The notes under the pieces: generated by a model
What the model was told of the DNA's origin: nothing
Seen by the model: only the letters and a program-made list of their open reading frames with translations
The model's database searches: none
Shown: positions 27,593 to 36,875 of the stretch, piece after piece
Layout of the letters: each line of letters opens with the position of its first letter
Numbering within the stretch: the stretch's first letter is position 1
Made by a program: the position numbers and the translations under genes
Origin: Mesorhizobium loti
GTDB taxonomy: Bacteria; Pseudomonadota; Alphaproteobacteria; Rhizobiales; Rhizobiaceae
DNA length: 64,000 nt
Reading direction: 5' to 3'
NCBI RefSeq assembly: GCF_001510895.1
Contig: NZ_LPWA01000120.1
Coordinates: 112,001-176,000 of the forward strand

Positions 27593-28591
27593 ATGACGTC
27601 AAGTGACGAGCGATCGCGCAAACCTCGCCGCCGGCTGTTCTGGCTTGCCGCATTCATCCTGGTGCTGTTCGCGCTCTACAGCGGTGGATGGTTCTATCTT
27701 GCCGGGCGGCTCAAGACAGAGGCCGACCAGGCGGTGGCCAAGCTCGGCACCAAAGGCATCGCCGCCGGCTGCGCCAATCTTGCCGTCAGCGGCTATCCGC
27801 TGAGCTTTGCCGTTTCCTGCGACAGCCTGGCCTATCAGGACGATACCAAGAACATCGCCGCCTCCACCGGCAGCTTCAACGCGGTCGCCGGGATCACGCA
27901 GCCTTTGTCGCCCGTGGCCGACGTTCGAGGCCCGCTCAGAACCTCGGCGCCGGGCATGCCGCCGCTTTGGATCGACTGGGACAAGCTGAACGCTACGGTC
28001 AAACTGTCCTGGCCGCTGCCCAGGCGCGTGTCGCTGCAGGCTGAAGGCCTGTCGGGGCAGACCGACCCGGCTGACGATTCCGATCCGGCCGAATTGTTCT
28101 ACGCCGCAAGCGCGGCCGGACAGTTGGCGCCCAAGGACCAGGACGTCGTCTATACCGGCAGCTTCAGCGATCTCGAGATCGATGCCGACGCGATCGGCGG
28201 CCGCGTGCTGCCGGCGCTCGACGGCGGCGGTGAGGCGACGCTGAGGAACGGCGTTGCGCTGATTGCGGCCCCGCCGAAAAGCCTGCGCGGCCAGTCGGTC
28301 GATATCGCCAAGCTCGACCTGTCGTCGGGAACGGCGCGCGTGACGGTGTCCGGACCGGTCTCGGTGGACGCGGACGGCCTGATCGATGCCAATCTGACGA
28401 TCAAGCTCAAGGATCCGAAGGCGGTGGCCGCCATCCTCGCCGGTGCCATCCCCGAGCACAAAAACGAGATCGAGCAGGGTTTTGCCGGCCTGGCGATGCT
28501 CGGCAACGAGCCGTCGATGCCGCTCAAGGTCGTCAAGGGCAAGGCCTCGCTGGGGTTCATCCCGCTCGGCAAGATCAAGCCGGTCGACTAG
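27593..28591 (+). CDS. DUF2125-containing protein
   Basis: A 332-residue protein of a family found in alphaproteobacteria. An N-terminal hydrophobic helix (~14-34, FWLAAFILVLFALYSGGWFYLAG) anchors the chain; the rest is beta-rich and extracytoplasmic, with a conserved GCANLAVSGYPLSFAVSCD segment just after the anchor (Cys residues ~62 and ~76 could pair) and LDLSSGTARVTVSGP later. The fold resembles AsmA/DUF945-like envelope proteins, but no function is known. It is followed after 4 bases by the PfkB kinase gene, so the two are co-transcribed. Confidence 0.82.
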   Translation: MTSSDERSRKPRRRLFWLAAFILVLFALYSGGWFYLAGRLKTEADQAVAKLGTKGIAAGCANLAVSGYPLSFAVSCDSLAYQDDTKNIAASTGSFNAVAGITQPLSPVADVRGPLRTSAPGMPPLWIDWDKLNATVKLSWPLPRRVSLQAEGLSGQTDPADDSDPAELFYAASAAGQLAPKDQDVVYTGSFSDLEIDADAIGGRVLPALDGGGEATLRNGVALIAAPPKSLRGQSVDIAKLDLSSGTARVTVSGPVSVDADGLIDANLTIKLKDPKAVAAILAGAIPEHKNEIEQGFAGLAMLGNEPSMPLKVVKGKASLGFIPLGKIKPVD

Positions 28592-28595
28592 CACT

Positions 28596-29522
28596 ATGAC
28601 AGCAAAGCCGGTCAGACTGCTCAGCGTCGGCGCATTCACCCTGGACACGATCCTTCGTGTCGAGACGCTTCCTGTCCATCAGGGCAAGTTCATCGCCAGC
28701 GACGGTGTCCAGATCGCCTCTGGCATGGCGACGAGCGCCGCCTACGCCGCGCACCGCCTCGGCGCCGAAGTCTCGCTCTGGGCAAGCGCGGGAGATGATG
28801 CGGTCGGCGACCGGCTGATCGCCGAGATCGAAGCGGAAGGCGTCGACTGCAGTCTGGTCCGCCGTGTCGCCGGCGCGCGCTCGGCGCTGGCCGCGATCCT
28901 GGTGGATGCCCATGGCGAGCGCGTCATCGTGCCGTTCTACGATCGCGAAGCGCAGGCCGACCCCGACAGGCTGCCGCTGGCCGATCTTTCCGCCTTCGAC
29001 GCCGTGCTGGTGGATGTGCGCTGGCCGGGCGCCGCCGCGCTCGCCTTGACAGCCGCGCGGGACGCTGGCCGTCCGGCGATCCTCGACGCCGACACCGCGC
29101 CGGTCGAGGTGCTGGAGCGGCTGCTGCCTTTAGCCTCGCACATCGTCGCCTCGGAGCCGGCGGCGCGCGTCGTCTGCGGCCACGCGCTCGACCCTCAAAG
29201 CGCTTGCGCCGACCTCGCCTCGCGCACCGACGCCTTCGTCGCGGTGACGGGAGGCGCTGCCGGCACCTGGTGGCATGACCGGGGGGCCGGCCGGGTGCGC
29301 CATGTCGAGGCGCCTAAGGTCAAGGCGGTCGACACGCTCGCCGCCGGCGACGTCTTCCATGGCGCCTTTGCCGTCGGCCTTGCCGAAGCGATGCCGCCCG
29401 AGCAGGCGTTGCGCTTTGCCAGCGCCGCCGCCGCGCTCAAATGCCTGCGCTTCGGTGGCCGGCTCGGCGCTCCGGACAGGGCGGAGACATTGACGATGAT
29501 GGCGGCGCACTGGCCGTCATAG
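28596..29522 (+). CDS. PfkB-family sugar kinase
   Basis: A 308-residue ribokinase-type kinase. The start is MTAKPVRLLSVGAFTLDTILR at 28596. Signature 1 lies near GAFTLDTILRVE; signature 2 is DTLAAGDVFHGAF (residues ~245-257), where the Asp of GD is the catalytic base. The substrate is a sugar or nucleoside and cannot be named. It follows DUF2125 by 4 bases and converges with tyrC across a terminator-like hairpin. Confidence 0.85.
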   Translation: MTAKPVRLLSVGAFTLDTILRVETLPVHQGKFIASDGVQIASGMATSAAYAAHRLGAEVSLWASAGDDAVGDRLIAEIEAEGVDCSLVRRVAGARSALAAILVDAHGERVIVPFYDREAQADPDRLPLADLSAFDAVLVDVRWPGAAALALTAARDAGRPAILDADTAPVEVLERLLPLASHIVASEPAARVVCGHALDPQSACADLASRTDAFVAVTGGAAGTWWHDRGAGRVRHVEAPKVKAVDTLAAGDVFHGAFAVGLAEAMPPEQALRFASAAAALKCLRFGGRLGAPDRAETLTMMAAHWPS

Positions 29523-29529
29523 GAACAGG

Positions 29530-29546
29530 AAAAAGCCTACGGCTTT
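29530..29546 (-). terminator. Terminator-like hairpin at the end of tyrC
   Basis: On the minus strand AAAGCC-GTA-GGCTTT (6-bp stem, 3-base loop) is followed by a run of five U (29534-29530). It overlaps the tyrC stop codon (29537-29539). The stem is short, so efficiency may be modest. The same stem faces the PfkB kinase gene, whose stop is just before it. Confidence 0.5.
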
Positions 29547-30475
29547 GCGTCCGGGTGCTCGACCACCTGTCTTCCGAAATCCGGCACGTCGATGTCCTGG
29601 CCGGCCTCGATGATCGAGCGGCGGATGGCCCGCGTGCGGGTGAAGAGGTCGAACAGCTTTTCGCCGTCGCCCCAGCGGATCGCCCGCTGCAGCGAGGCCA
29701 GATCCTCCGAGAAACGCGCCAGCATTTCCAGGATCGCGTCCTTGTTGTGCAGGCACACGTCCCGCCACATGGTCGGGTCGGACGCCGCCAGTCGGGTGAA
29801 ATCGCGGAAGCCGGAAGCGGAATATTTGATGACTTCCGTCTTGGTCACCGATTCCAGGTCATCGGCGGTGCCGACGATGTTGTAGGCGATGATGTGCGGC
29901 AGGTGCGAGACGATGGCCAAGGTCATGTCGTGATGCTGCGGGTCCATCGTGTCGATGTTCGAGCCGCAGCGCCGCCAGAATTCCGACAGCTTCTCCAGCG
30001 CGTCCGGATCGGTCCCCGGCAGCGGCGTGAAGATGCACCAGCGGTTGTCGAAGAGATCGGCGAAGCCGGCATCGGGACCCGACTTTTCCGTGCCCGCCAG
30101 CGGATGTCCAGGGATGAAATGCACGCCGTCGGGCACATGCGGCTCAACCTGTGCTATGACCGAGGCCTTGGTCGAGCCGACGTCGGTCAGAATCGCGCCT
30201 TTCTTCAGCGCCGGCGCAATCTCGGCGGCGACCTCGCCGGACGATCCGACCGGAACCGAGACGATGACGAGATCCGCGCCGCGCACCGCGTCGCTGGCAC
30301 TGGTCGAGTAGGAATCGCCGAGACCGAGCCCCTCGGCCCGCTTGAGCGTCGATTGGCTGCGCGTCGCGATGGCGATGTGGCGGGCAAGGTTCTCGCGGCG
30401 GATGACGCGGGCGAGCGACGAGCCGATCAGGCCGATGCCGACCAGCGCTATTCTTTCGAACATCGGTGATGTCAT
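29537..30475 (-). CDS. tyrC: Prephenate/arogenate dehydrogenase
   Basis: A 312-residue NAD-dependent enzyme of tyrosine synthesis (prephenate or arogenate oxidative decarboxylation). The Rossmann motif is GIGLIGSSLARV (~residues 13-24), then VGSTKASVI, the catalytic HPLAGTEKSG and the helical C-terminal domain with SHLPHIIAYNIVG. The TyrC/TyrA(p) alphaproteobacterial form has no chorismate mutase domain, as here. It is the second gene after hisC with a 6-base gap; hisC aminotransferases of this group also act on aromatic acids, so the pair forms a tyrosine/histidine aminotransfer operon. Confidence 0.92.
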   Translation of the reverse strand: MTSPMFERIALVGIGLIGSSLARVIRRENLARHIAIATRSQSTLKRAEGLGLGDSYSTSASDAVRGADLVIVSVPVGSSGEVAAEIAPALKKGAILTDVGSTKASVIAQVEPHVPDGVHFIPGHPLAGTEKSGPDAGFADLFDNRWCIFTPLPGTDPDALEKLSEFWRRCGSNIDTMDPQHHDMTLAIVSHLPHIIAYNIVGTADDLESVTKTEVIKYSASGFRDFTRLAASDPTMWRDVCLHNKDAILEMLARFSEDLASLQRAIRWGDGEKLFDLFTRTRAIRRSIIEAGQDIDVPDFGRQVVEHPDAKP

Positions 30476-30481
30476 GGTGCT

Positions 30482-31584
30482 TTAGCTTTTCAGGAAACTC
30501 GTCAGCGCTTCGACGACGCCGCGATTGGCCTCTTCGGTGCCGATGCTCATGCGCAGCGCGTTGGGGAAGCCGTAACCGGTGACGCGACGCAGGATGTAGC
30601 CCCTTGCGCTGAGATAGTCGTCCGCCGCCGCCGCCGAATGCCGCTTGTCGTCGGGGAAGTGGATCAGCACGAAATTGCCGACGCTCGGCGTCACGCGCAG
30701 CCCGAGCAGGGTCACCTGTTCGCTGACCCAGACCAGCCATTTCTCGTTGTGCGCCACGCTGCGCTCGACATGGGCGCGGTCGCGGATGGCCGCGATGCCG
30801 GCCTCGATCGCGGTCGCATTGACGTTGAACGGCCCACGCACCCGGTTGATCGCATCGACGATATGCGCCGGCCCGTACATCCAGCCGATGCGCGCGCCGC
30901 CGAGGCCGAGCTTGGAGAAGGTGCGGGTCATGACCACGTTCTCGGAGCTGCCCGCCAGCTCGATGCCGGCTTCATAGTCGTTGCGCCGCACATATTCGGC
31001 ATAGGCCGCGTCGAGCACCAGGAGCACGTTTTTCGGCAGTCCGGCATGCAGGCGGCGCACCTCCTGGAAAGGCACGTAAGTGCCGGTCGGATTGTTGGGA
31101 TTGGCAAGGAACAGATCCGCGTCGCCGGCGTCACCGCGGCCAGGATCGCGTCGATGTCCGCGCGCTCGTCGGTTTCCTTGACCGCGACCGGCTTGGCGCC
31201 GGCGGCCTGGATGTAGATCTTGTAGACCATGAAGGCGTGTTCGGTGAACACGGCCTCGTCGCCCGGCGCGAGATAGGTTTGCGCCAAAAGCCCCAGGATC
31301 TCGTCGGAGCCGTTGGAGCAGATGATGTTTGCCGGATTGAGGCCATGCACATCGCCGATCGCCTCGCGCAGCCGGCGGGCGGAGCCGTCGGGATAGACGT
31401 CGAGCTTTGCCGCCACCTCACGCGCGGCCTCGATCGCCTTCGGCGACGGCCCGAGCGGATTCTCGTTGGACGACAGCTTATGGACCTTGGTCACGCCGGC
31501 GGGCGCCGTGCTCTTGCCCGGCACGTAGGCCTCGATGTCCATGATGCCCGCGCGGGGCGTCGGACGTGGCTGATCCTGCTTCAT
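30482..31584 (-). CDS. hisC: Histidinol-phosphate/aromatic aminotransferase HisC (frameshifted)
   Basis: Fold-type I PLP aminotransferase, ~367 residues when corrected. The N-terminal frame runs from [13 protein letters not shown] (start at 31582-31584) to VTPATRI; one base is missing near 31110-31116, after which [14 protein letters not shown] continues in the other frame to the end. The PLP lysine is in [22 protein letters not shown] and NPNNPTGT are class markers. The enzyme transaminates imidazole-acetol phosphate or prephenate; next to tyrC the aromatic role is attractive. Both parts are well conserved, so a base-calling error is likely. Confidence 0.88.
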
Positions 31585-31773
31585 GTCACAAATCCGTCGA
31601 GAAGGCCTCCGTCCAGAGGCTGCGGCGGAAATACAGGCCGTGGCCCGGAATGTCGAGTGCCGGCGCGTGCGCCAGCCAGCAGGCCCCAAAGATGCCAACC
31701 CCAAGATGCTGGCCCCAAGATGCTAACCGTTGACGAAGCGCGGCGCTGGTCCTAGAAGAGCAGCCGGACTTCC

Positions 31774-31826
31774 CGTGGTGATTTGGCCGGTCGGCTTGCA
31801 GCCACGTTAAACAATTCGCTAAAGGG
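31774..31826 (+). promoter_or_regulatory. SAM-II riboswitch
   Basis: The S-adenosylmethionine riboswitch class II (metA motif), known upstream of methionine genes in alphaproteobacteria. The P1 stem is CGTGGT (31774-31779) with GCCACG (31801-31806); the loop has GATTTGG and GGCTTGCA, and the 3' pseudoknot strand GCTAAAGGG (31818-31826) pairs back into the loop, all as in the conserved class. It lies ~100 bases before metX and is followed by an intrinsic terminator, so binding of SAM should stop transcription. Confidence 0.9.
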
Positions 31827-31841
31827 CCGTTTGCAACCTGT

Positions 31842-31873
31842 AACCGGCTTTGCGAAGGCAAGCCGGTTTTTTA
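31842..31873 (+). terminator. Intrinsic terminator after the SAM-II riboswitch
   Basis: AACCGGCTT (31842-31850) pairs with AAGCCGGTT (31860-31868), a perfect 9-bp stem with a 9-base loop, followed by TTTTTT. It is 16 bases downstream of the riboswitch and 50 bases upstream of metX, the position expected for a SAM-controlled attenuator. The pairing is seen directly; the on/off sense (SAM favours termination) follows from what is known of met genes. Confidence 0.8.
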
Positions 31874-31922
31874 TTGTCCGCTGCCGGCCGGATACCGCGT
31901 CCGTGAAATCGATGCGGACTGG

Positions 31923-33104
31923 ATGGGGACTGCGATGGCCGCTCAGCGCGCTCTAAGGACGAACAACGAGGCCGACAATCCGTCGAGCCCGGTGTTGCAG
32001 TTCGGTCCCGACAAGCCGCTGAAGCTCGATGCGGGCACGGTGCTGTCGCCATTCCAGGTCGCTTACCAGACCTACGGCAGCCTTAACGACGCCCGCTCCA
32101 ACGCCATCCTCGTCTGCCACGCGCTGACCGGCGACCATCATGTCGCCAGTACCAATCCGGTGACCGGCAAGCCGGGCTGGTGGGAAGTGCTGATCGGCCC
32201 CGGCAAGATCATCGACACCAATCGCTTTTTCGTCATCTGCTCCAACGTCGTCGGCGGCTGCCTCGGCTCTACCGGCCCGGCCTCGACCAACCCGGCGACA
32301 GGCAGGCCCTATGGCCTCGACCTGCCGATCATCACCATCCGCGACATGGTCCGCGCGCAGCTGATGCTGGTCGACCATTTCGGCATCGAGAAGCTGTTTT
32401 GCGTGCTCGGCGGCTCGATGGGCGGCATGCAGGTGCTGGAGTGGGCCGCCAGCCATTCGGAGCGCGTCTTCTCGGTGCTGCCGATCGCCACCGGCGCCCG
32501 CCATTCCTCGCAGAACATCGCCTTCCACGAGGTCGGGCGGCAGGCCGTCATGGCCGATCCGGACTGGCACGGCGGCAAATATCTCGATTTCGGAAGGCGC
32601 CCGGAAAAGGGGCTCGCCGTGGCGCGCATGGCCGCCCACATCACCTATTTGTCGGAGGCGGCCCTCCACCGCAAGTTCGGCCGCAACCTGCAGGATCGCG
32701 ACGCGCTCACCTTCGGTTTCGACGCCGATTTCCAGATCGAAAGCTATCTGCGCCACCAGGGCATGACTTTCGTCGACCGCTTCGACGCCAACTCCTACCT
32801 CTATCTGACCCGCGCGATGGACTATTTCGACCTCGCCGCCGACCATGGCGGACGGCTGGCCGATGCCTTCGCCGGCACCAAGACGCGGTTTTGCCTGGTG
32901 TCCTTTACATCCGACTGGCTGTTCCCGACCGAGGAAAGCCGCTCGATCGTGCATGCGCTGAACGCCGCCGGCGCCTCCGTCTCCTTTGTCGAGATCGAGA
33001 CCGATCGCGGCCACGACGCGTTCCTGCTCGACGAGCCGGAACTGTTCGCGGCCATCAACGGCTTCATCGCCTCGGCTGCCCGCGCCAGGGGGCTCAGCCT
33101 GTGA
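31923..33104 (+). CDS. metX: Homoserine O-acetyltransferase MetX
   Basis: Alpha/beta-hydrolase enzyme that acetylates (or succinylates) homoserine to enter methionine synthesis; 393 residues. Seen are the early [10 protein letters not shown] block, the nucleophile elbow [12 protein letters not shown] (Ser ~161), the catalytic Asp in SFTSDWLFP and His in [10 protein letters not shown], the full triad. The start at 31923 or the ATG at 31935 (MAAQRAL) are both possible; GGATGGGGA upstream suits 31935. It is controlled by a SAM-II riboswitch with terminator and followed by metW, a classic pair. Confidence 0.95.
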   Translation: MGTAMAAQRALRTNNEADNPSSPVLQFGPDKPLKLDAGTVLSPFQVAYQTYGSLNDARSNAILVCHALTGDHHVASTNPVTGKPGWWEVLIGPGKIIDTNRFFVICSNVVGGCLGSTGPASTNPATGRPYGLDLPIITIRDMVRAQLMLVDHFGIEKLFCVLGGSMGGMQVLEWAASHSERVFSVLPIATGARHSSQNIAFHEVGRQAVMADPDWHGGKYLDFGRRPEKGLAVARMAAHITYLSEAALHRKFGRNLQDRDALTFGFDADFQIESYLRHQGMTFVDRFDANSYLYLTRAMDYFDLAADHGGRLADAFAGTKTRFCLVSFTSDWLFPTEESRSIVHALNAAGASVSFVEIETDRGHDAFLLDEPELFAAINGFIASAARARGLSL

Positions 33105-33131
33105 GCGGCTTTCGATCTCTTTGTTTTAGGC

Positions 33132-33173
33132 GCATTTCTGCGACGCCAAGCGATTCCGCTTGGCTGCAAATGC
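33132..33173. repeat. Palindromic repeat between metX and metW
   Basis: Outer arms GCATTT (33132-33137) and AAATGC (33168-33173), inner arms CGCCAAGCG and CGCTTGGC. It resembles the short intergenic palindromes of mesorhizobia and is flanked by TTTTAG on the left and CTCTAA on the right. In the metX-metW transcript it would form a stem-loop with no U-tract, so it should not stop transcription, and metW 22 bases on can be read. Confidence 0.6.
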
Positions 33174-33194
33174 TCTAAGGCCGCAGGTGTTCCC

Positions 33195-33809
33195 ATGAGC
33201 GTCAATCGTGCCCAACGCGTCGATCTCGAAGTCGTCACCGGTCTCATCCCGGCCCATTCGCGCGTGCTCGATGTCGGTTCGGGCGACGGCCTGCTGCTGG
33301 AACTGCTGCAGGAGACCAAACAGGTCGACGGCCGGGGGCTGGAGCTGTCGCAGCGCGGCGTCAACGAATGCGTGGCGCGCGGCCTTTCCGTCGTCCAGGG
33401 CGATGCCGACAAGGACCTCGAATTCTATCCCGACAAGGGCTTCGACTTCGTCGTTCTGTCGCAGACCCTGCAGGCGACCCGCAATCCCAAGCTGGTGCTC
33501 GACGAGCTGCTTCGGATCGGCAACCGCGCCATCGTCTCCTTCCCCAATTTCGGCCATTGGCGCGTGCGCTTCTCGCTGCTGATCAAGGGCAGGATGCCGG
33601 TCACCAAGGATCTGCCTTATTCCTGGTACGACACGCCGAACATCCACTTCTGCACCATCCGCGACTTCGTCAATCTGTGCGAGGAGCTTGGCGCGACGGT
33701 CGAGAAAGCGACCGCGCTCGACGACAACGGCCAGAAGATCGGCCTGTCGATGCCCTGGTGGTTCTGGAATTTCTTCGGCCAGCAGGCGGTGTTTTTGCTG
33801 AAACGATAG
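33195..33809 (+). CDS. metW: Methionine biosynthesis protein MetW
   Basis: A 204-residue methyltransferase-fold protein paired with MetX in methionine synthesis. The SAM-binding motif is VLDVGSGDGLLLELL (residues ~24-38); later blocks VLSQTLQATRNP and YDTPNIHFCTIRDF are specific to MetW, and MPWWFWNFFGQQAVFLL is the usual end. MetW is reported to assist MetX in alphaproteobacteria. It is in the metX operon, 90 bases on, with a palindrome between, and thus probably under the same riboswitch. Confidence 0.92.
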   Translation: MSVNRAQRVDLEVVTGLIPAHSRVLDVGSGDGLLLELLQETKQVDGRGLELSQRGVNECVARGLSVVQGDADKDLEFYPDKGFDFVVLSQTLQATRNPKLVLDELLRIGNRAIVSFPNFGHWRVRFSLLIKGRMPVTKDLPYSWYDTPNIHFCTIRDFVNLCEELGATVEKATALDDNGQKIGLSMPWWFWNFFGQQAVFLLKR

Positions 33810-33876
33810 GCTCGGTCGTTTGACAGCAGGTTTCGGGCCTTGTAGCGACACGCTGTGGCGAACTAATTGTGCAACG

Positions 33877-34869
33877 ATGGTCGACAAAAATCCAACCTAT
33901 TCAATTGTCGTAGAAATGGAAAACGCCCAGTTCATAGACTGGGACGAGATGAGCATTGGACTGACCGCCTTGGCGCGCGAGATCGCTGCGGTTTCCTCAG
34001 CCGGCTTCGCCAAACCGAAAGTTGTTATCTCTCACGCCGGGCAAAATGCGGAAGGCCCATCGCTGCGAAGCCGCATCGAGACCGAGGCGCCACAGCTGAA
34101 GCAGGTGGCCGAGCTGAGCTTCACGGCCTGTCCCGGAGGACGATACTACGAACTCAAGAACAATGGCATCTCGGCAACTGACGGAAAACTCGTGGTCTTC
34201 ATGGATTCTGACACGGTTCCGGAACCGGGCTGGCTTGCAACCCTCCTGGGCCCATTTCAGGATCCCGAAATTGTCTGCGTAAATGGCTATACATATCTTT
34301 TGTGCGACGATTTCTTTTCAAAAACCTTTGCTTTGATCTGGTTCTTCCCGTTGGCCCAGGGAGACCAGAGATTCGCCGAGAAGCGAGCAATCAACGCCAA
34401 CAACGTAGCCTTTCGGCGCGACTGGATTTCTAGCCACCCCTTCCCGGACCACAACGGCTTCAAGGTTTCCTGCACCTTGCTGCTACATCAGCTGCGAGGC
34501 GAGGGCCACGAGCTCGTCAGTGTCAATGCTCGGGTTCATCATTACTGCCCGCGTGGCTGGAGGTTTTTCGGCTGGCGCGCCCTAGTATCGGGCAGGGATG
34601 CCGATAGAAAGTTTGTCGAGCTCCATTCCCCCGACCGCGTTCAGCGCGTCGTGAAATCATTCACCCGTTGGGGAACAATGTCCTGGCGCACGATACGGCG
34701 CGTCATACGGCTCGCGCCGCAAACGGGCATGCCGATCTGGCAGATTCCGTTTTCACTGGCGGTCGGCCTCGCCTTTTACACTCTGGCATTTTTCGGCCAT
34801 TTCAGCCTCGCGGCCGGCCTCGTTCGCGACGAGATCGAGATCGTGCCGGACTATGTCGGCCACAGTTGA
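33877..34869 (+). CDS. Glycosyltransferase family 2 protein
   Basis: A 330-residue GT-A fold glycosyltransferase. Start MVDKNPTYSIVVEMENAQ at 33877 (a longer reading from 33820 adds 19 unlike residues). The nucleotide-sugar region has ELKNNGISATDGKLVVFMDSDTVPEPGWL with a DSD metal motif (~residue 110), and a HYCPRGWRFFGWRALV block; two hydrophobic helices near 285-320 suggest membrane association. Codon use looks more A/T-rich than in flanking genes (e.g. AAT, CAA, ATA codons near the start), hinting at transfer. Acceptor and donor are unknown. Confidence 0.82.
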   Translation: MVDKNPTYSIVVEMENAQFIDWDEMSIGLTALAREIAAVSSAGFAKPKVVISHAGQNAEGPSLRSRIETEAPQLKQVAELSFTACPGGRYYELKNNGISATDGKLVVFMDSDTVPEPGWLATLLGPFQDPEIVCVNGYTYLLCDDFFSKTFALIWFFPLAQGDQRFAEKRAINANNVAFRRDWISSHPFPDHNGFKVSCTLLLHQLRGEGHELVSVNARVHHYCPRGWRFFGWRALVSGRDADRKFVELHSPDRVQRVVKSFTRWGTMSWRTIRRVIRLAPQTGMPIWQIPFSLAVGLAFYTLAFFGHFSLAAGLVRDEIEIVPDYVGHS

Positions 34870-35071
34870 GCACAAGTCGCCCGCAAAGTGTTGCTTTCAA
34901 ACCGCATGACTTTGAAGAAATACGCTCAGAACTTGATCCTGACGCGACGCTTCAGGTGACATAGACGCCTCTTTTCTGTAGCGTTTTGTCGAATTCATCC
35001 GGGGGCGGATACGGAAGGGCAGGTACGAGATCAGTTCGATCATCGCTTATCCGCCCCACAACGAAAGTTAG

Positions 35072-36007
35072 ATGCCGGCTGCTTCCGACACAGCTCCGCT
35101 GATCACCGTGATCACGCCAACGCACGACCGGCGCAGCCAGGTCGTGCGCGCCGTGGAAAGTGTTCTTGCCCAGACATTTGCGCGCTTCGAGCACATCGTG
35201 GTCGACGATGGCTCGACCGATGGGACGGCCGCTGCCCTGGCCGAAATTCACGACTCAAGGCTGATCTATGTCGGGGCGAAATGGCGAGGCGCCAATGCCG
35301 CGCGCAACGCGGGCATCGAGCGCGCGCGGGCGCCGATCGTGACCTTCCTTGATTCGGACGATGTCTATCTGCCGGACCGGCTGGAGCGGACGCTAACGCA
35401 CTTCGGCAAGGACCCCTCGCTCGAAGTGCTGATCAGTTCCTTCGTGTCGGTGAAGGGCAGCCGCAGCACCAAATGCATCAATCGCCAGGCCTTTCTCGAC
35501 AAGAGCACGCTGCAGCGCGCCCTGGTCTCGCAGACGATCTTCATTGCCGGCTCGGCGATCACGGCTCGCCACGGTTCGCTGATGGCGATCGGCGGCTATG
35601 ACAGCGACATTACCCGTATGCAGGACCGCGAACTGCTGCTGCGTTTTGCCCATCGCAGCGGCGCCTTGCTGTCCGAAGATATCGACTGGAAGAAGTACAA
35701 TTCGGAGAACTCGATCTCCGGCCGCCGCGACGGCTATGTCGAGGCCTATGCCAACCTGATCGGCAAGCACCCTTATATCGCCGACCGCTATCCCGACGTG
35801 CCGCCCTATATGATCGCGCGCCAGATCATCGCCGATACCCTGAAAGGCCGGCTGCCTCAGGCTTTCTCGGGCTATCTGGCCAACCGGTCGTCCAAGGCTC
35901 TCGGCTATTCGCTGCCGCAACTGCTGCGCGGCTATGTTGTCGGCCGTCGCTGGCGCCGCGATTGCTATGACGAATTCCGCGCCAAATACGGCGCCCGGGC
36001 AGTCTGA
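35072..36007 (+). CDS. Glycosyltransferase family 2 protein
   Basis: A 311-residue GT2 enzyme. The N-terminal GT-A domain reads ITVITPTHDRRSQVVRAVESVLAQTF, IVVDDGSTDGT, then ARNAGIERARAPIVTFLDSDDVYLPDRL (DSDD metal motif, ~residue 93-96). The C-terminal ~140 residues, including ITRMQDRELLLRFAHR, shape the acceptor site. It is 202 bases after the first GT2 gene; no motif is seen in that gap. The two may act together in a surface polysaccharide or glycan; the substrate is not known. Confidence 0.85.
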   Translation: MPAASDTAPLITVITPTHDRRSQVVRAVESVLAQTFARFEHIVVDDGSTDGTAAALAEIHDSRLIYVGAKWRGANAARNAGIERARAPIVTFLDSDDVYLPDRLERTLTHFGKDPSLEVLISSFVSVKGSRSTKCINRQAFLDKSTLQRALVSQTIFIAGSAITARHGSLMAIGGYDSDITRMQDRELLLRFAHRSGALLSEDIDWKKYNSENSISGRRDGYVEAYANLIGKHPYIADRYPDVPPYMIARQIIADTLKGRLPQAFSGYLANRSSKALGYSLPQLLRGYVVGRRWRRDCYDEFRAKYGARAV

Positions 36008-36022
36008 CCGAGCAAGTGCCGG

Positions 36023-36823
36023 CTACCTGTCGAGTTCCGGAAAATAGGGATCGGAAAACCGCTGCCGCAGCCGCTCGCCGAGCAGGCAGTCGGTCGGCGC
36101 CTCCGCATCGACGCGGATCCTTCCGGCATCGCCTAAGCCACTCACCTCCTGGATCAGCTTGCGGCGGATCGCGGTCGAGAATTCGGACGCCGCATAGATC
36201 GGCAGCACGAACGAGCCGGGGCCGCCGATGACGCAATCGGCATAGTAGCGATCGAGACGGCTGACGCTCGGCGACGGACTGATCAGGATCGGCAGGCCGT
36301 TGATGATTATGCCGCTGGCCATGGCGGCATCACGGGTCAGGGCGACAGGCAGCCCGGCATTGTTGGGCCCGTCCCCGGATATGTCGATGACCCGCCGCGG
36401 CGCCGAAAAGCTATTCTTCTCCAAAAGCCCGGCGCCGAAGCCGAGAGCGCCGGAAATCGAGGTGCCGCGAAAGCTCCGGAACGGCCGGCCCGCGATCTTG
36501 TCGGCAAAGGCGTTGGCGCTGTCTGCGCCGTCGATGACCTGCCAGACGATCACGCCGTCGTCGCGCACGACGCCCGCCCATTCGAAATAGGCGAGCGCGA
36601 TGCGGCCCTTCGGACCCGACCGCGCCGCGCTGATGAAGTCGGGATGGCGCAGCGCCTCGACATAGCCGGCACGCTGCAGGGCGAACTCCCCTTCGTCCAT
36701 CGACTGCGAGATGTCGACAGCCAGCACGAGCTCGACATCGACGGGCGTACCGCCGCCGATTGCAGGCATTGGCGCCGCCTCGGCGCAGGCAAGGCAGGCA
36801 AGCAGGCTGAGCAGCTTGAGCAT
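36023..36823 (-). CDS. DUF1194 (von Willebrand A-like) secreted protein
   Basis: A 266-residue exported protein. A signal peptide (residues 1-16, cleavage near CAEA-APMPA) is followed by a vWA fold with an intact metal site (MIDAS): DISQSMDEGEF (DxSxS), a Thr in FRGTSISGAL and Asp in VIDISGDGPNN. Such proteins bind a ligand through a divalent metal; the partner is unknown. It converges on the GT2 gene (35072-36007) with a 15-base gap. Confidence 0.85.
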   Translation of the reverse strand: MLKLLSLLACLACAEAAPMPAIGGGTPVDVELVLAVDISQSMDEGEFALQRAGYVEALRHPDFISAARSGPKGRIALAYFEWAGVVRDDGVIVWQVIDGADSANAFADKIAGRPFRSFRGTSISGALGFGAGLLEKNSFSAPRRVIDISGDGPNNAGLPVALTRDAAMASGIIINGLPILISPSPSVSRLDRYYADCVIGGPGSFVLPIYAASEFSTAIRRKLIQEVSGLGDAGRIRVDAEAPTDCLLGERLRQRFSDPYFPELDR

Positions 36824-36875
36824 GGCAAGCTCCGACCACGCCGGGATTCTTCCCGGCGATCGCGGCGAAATAAAG

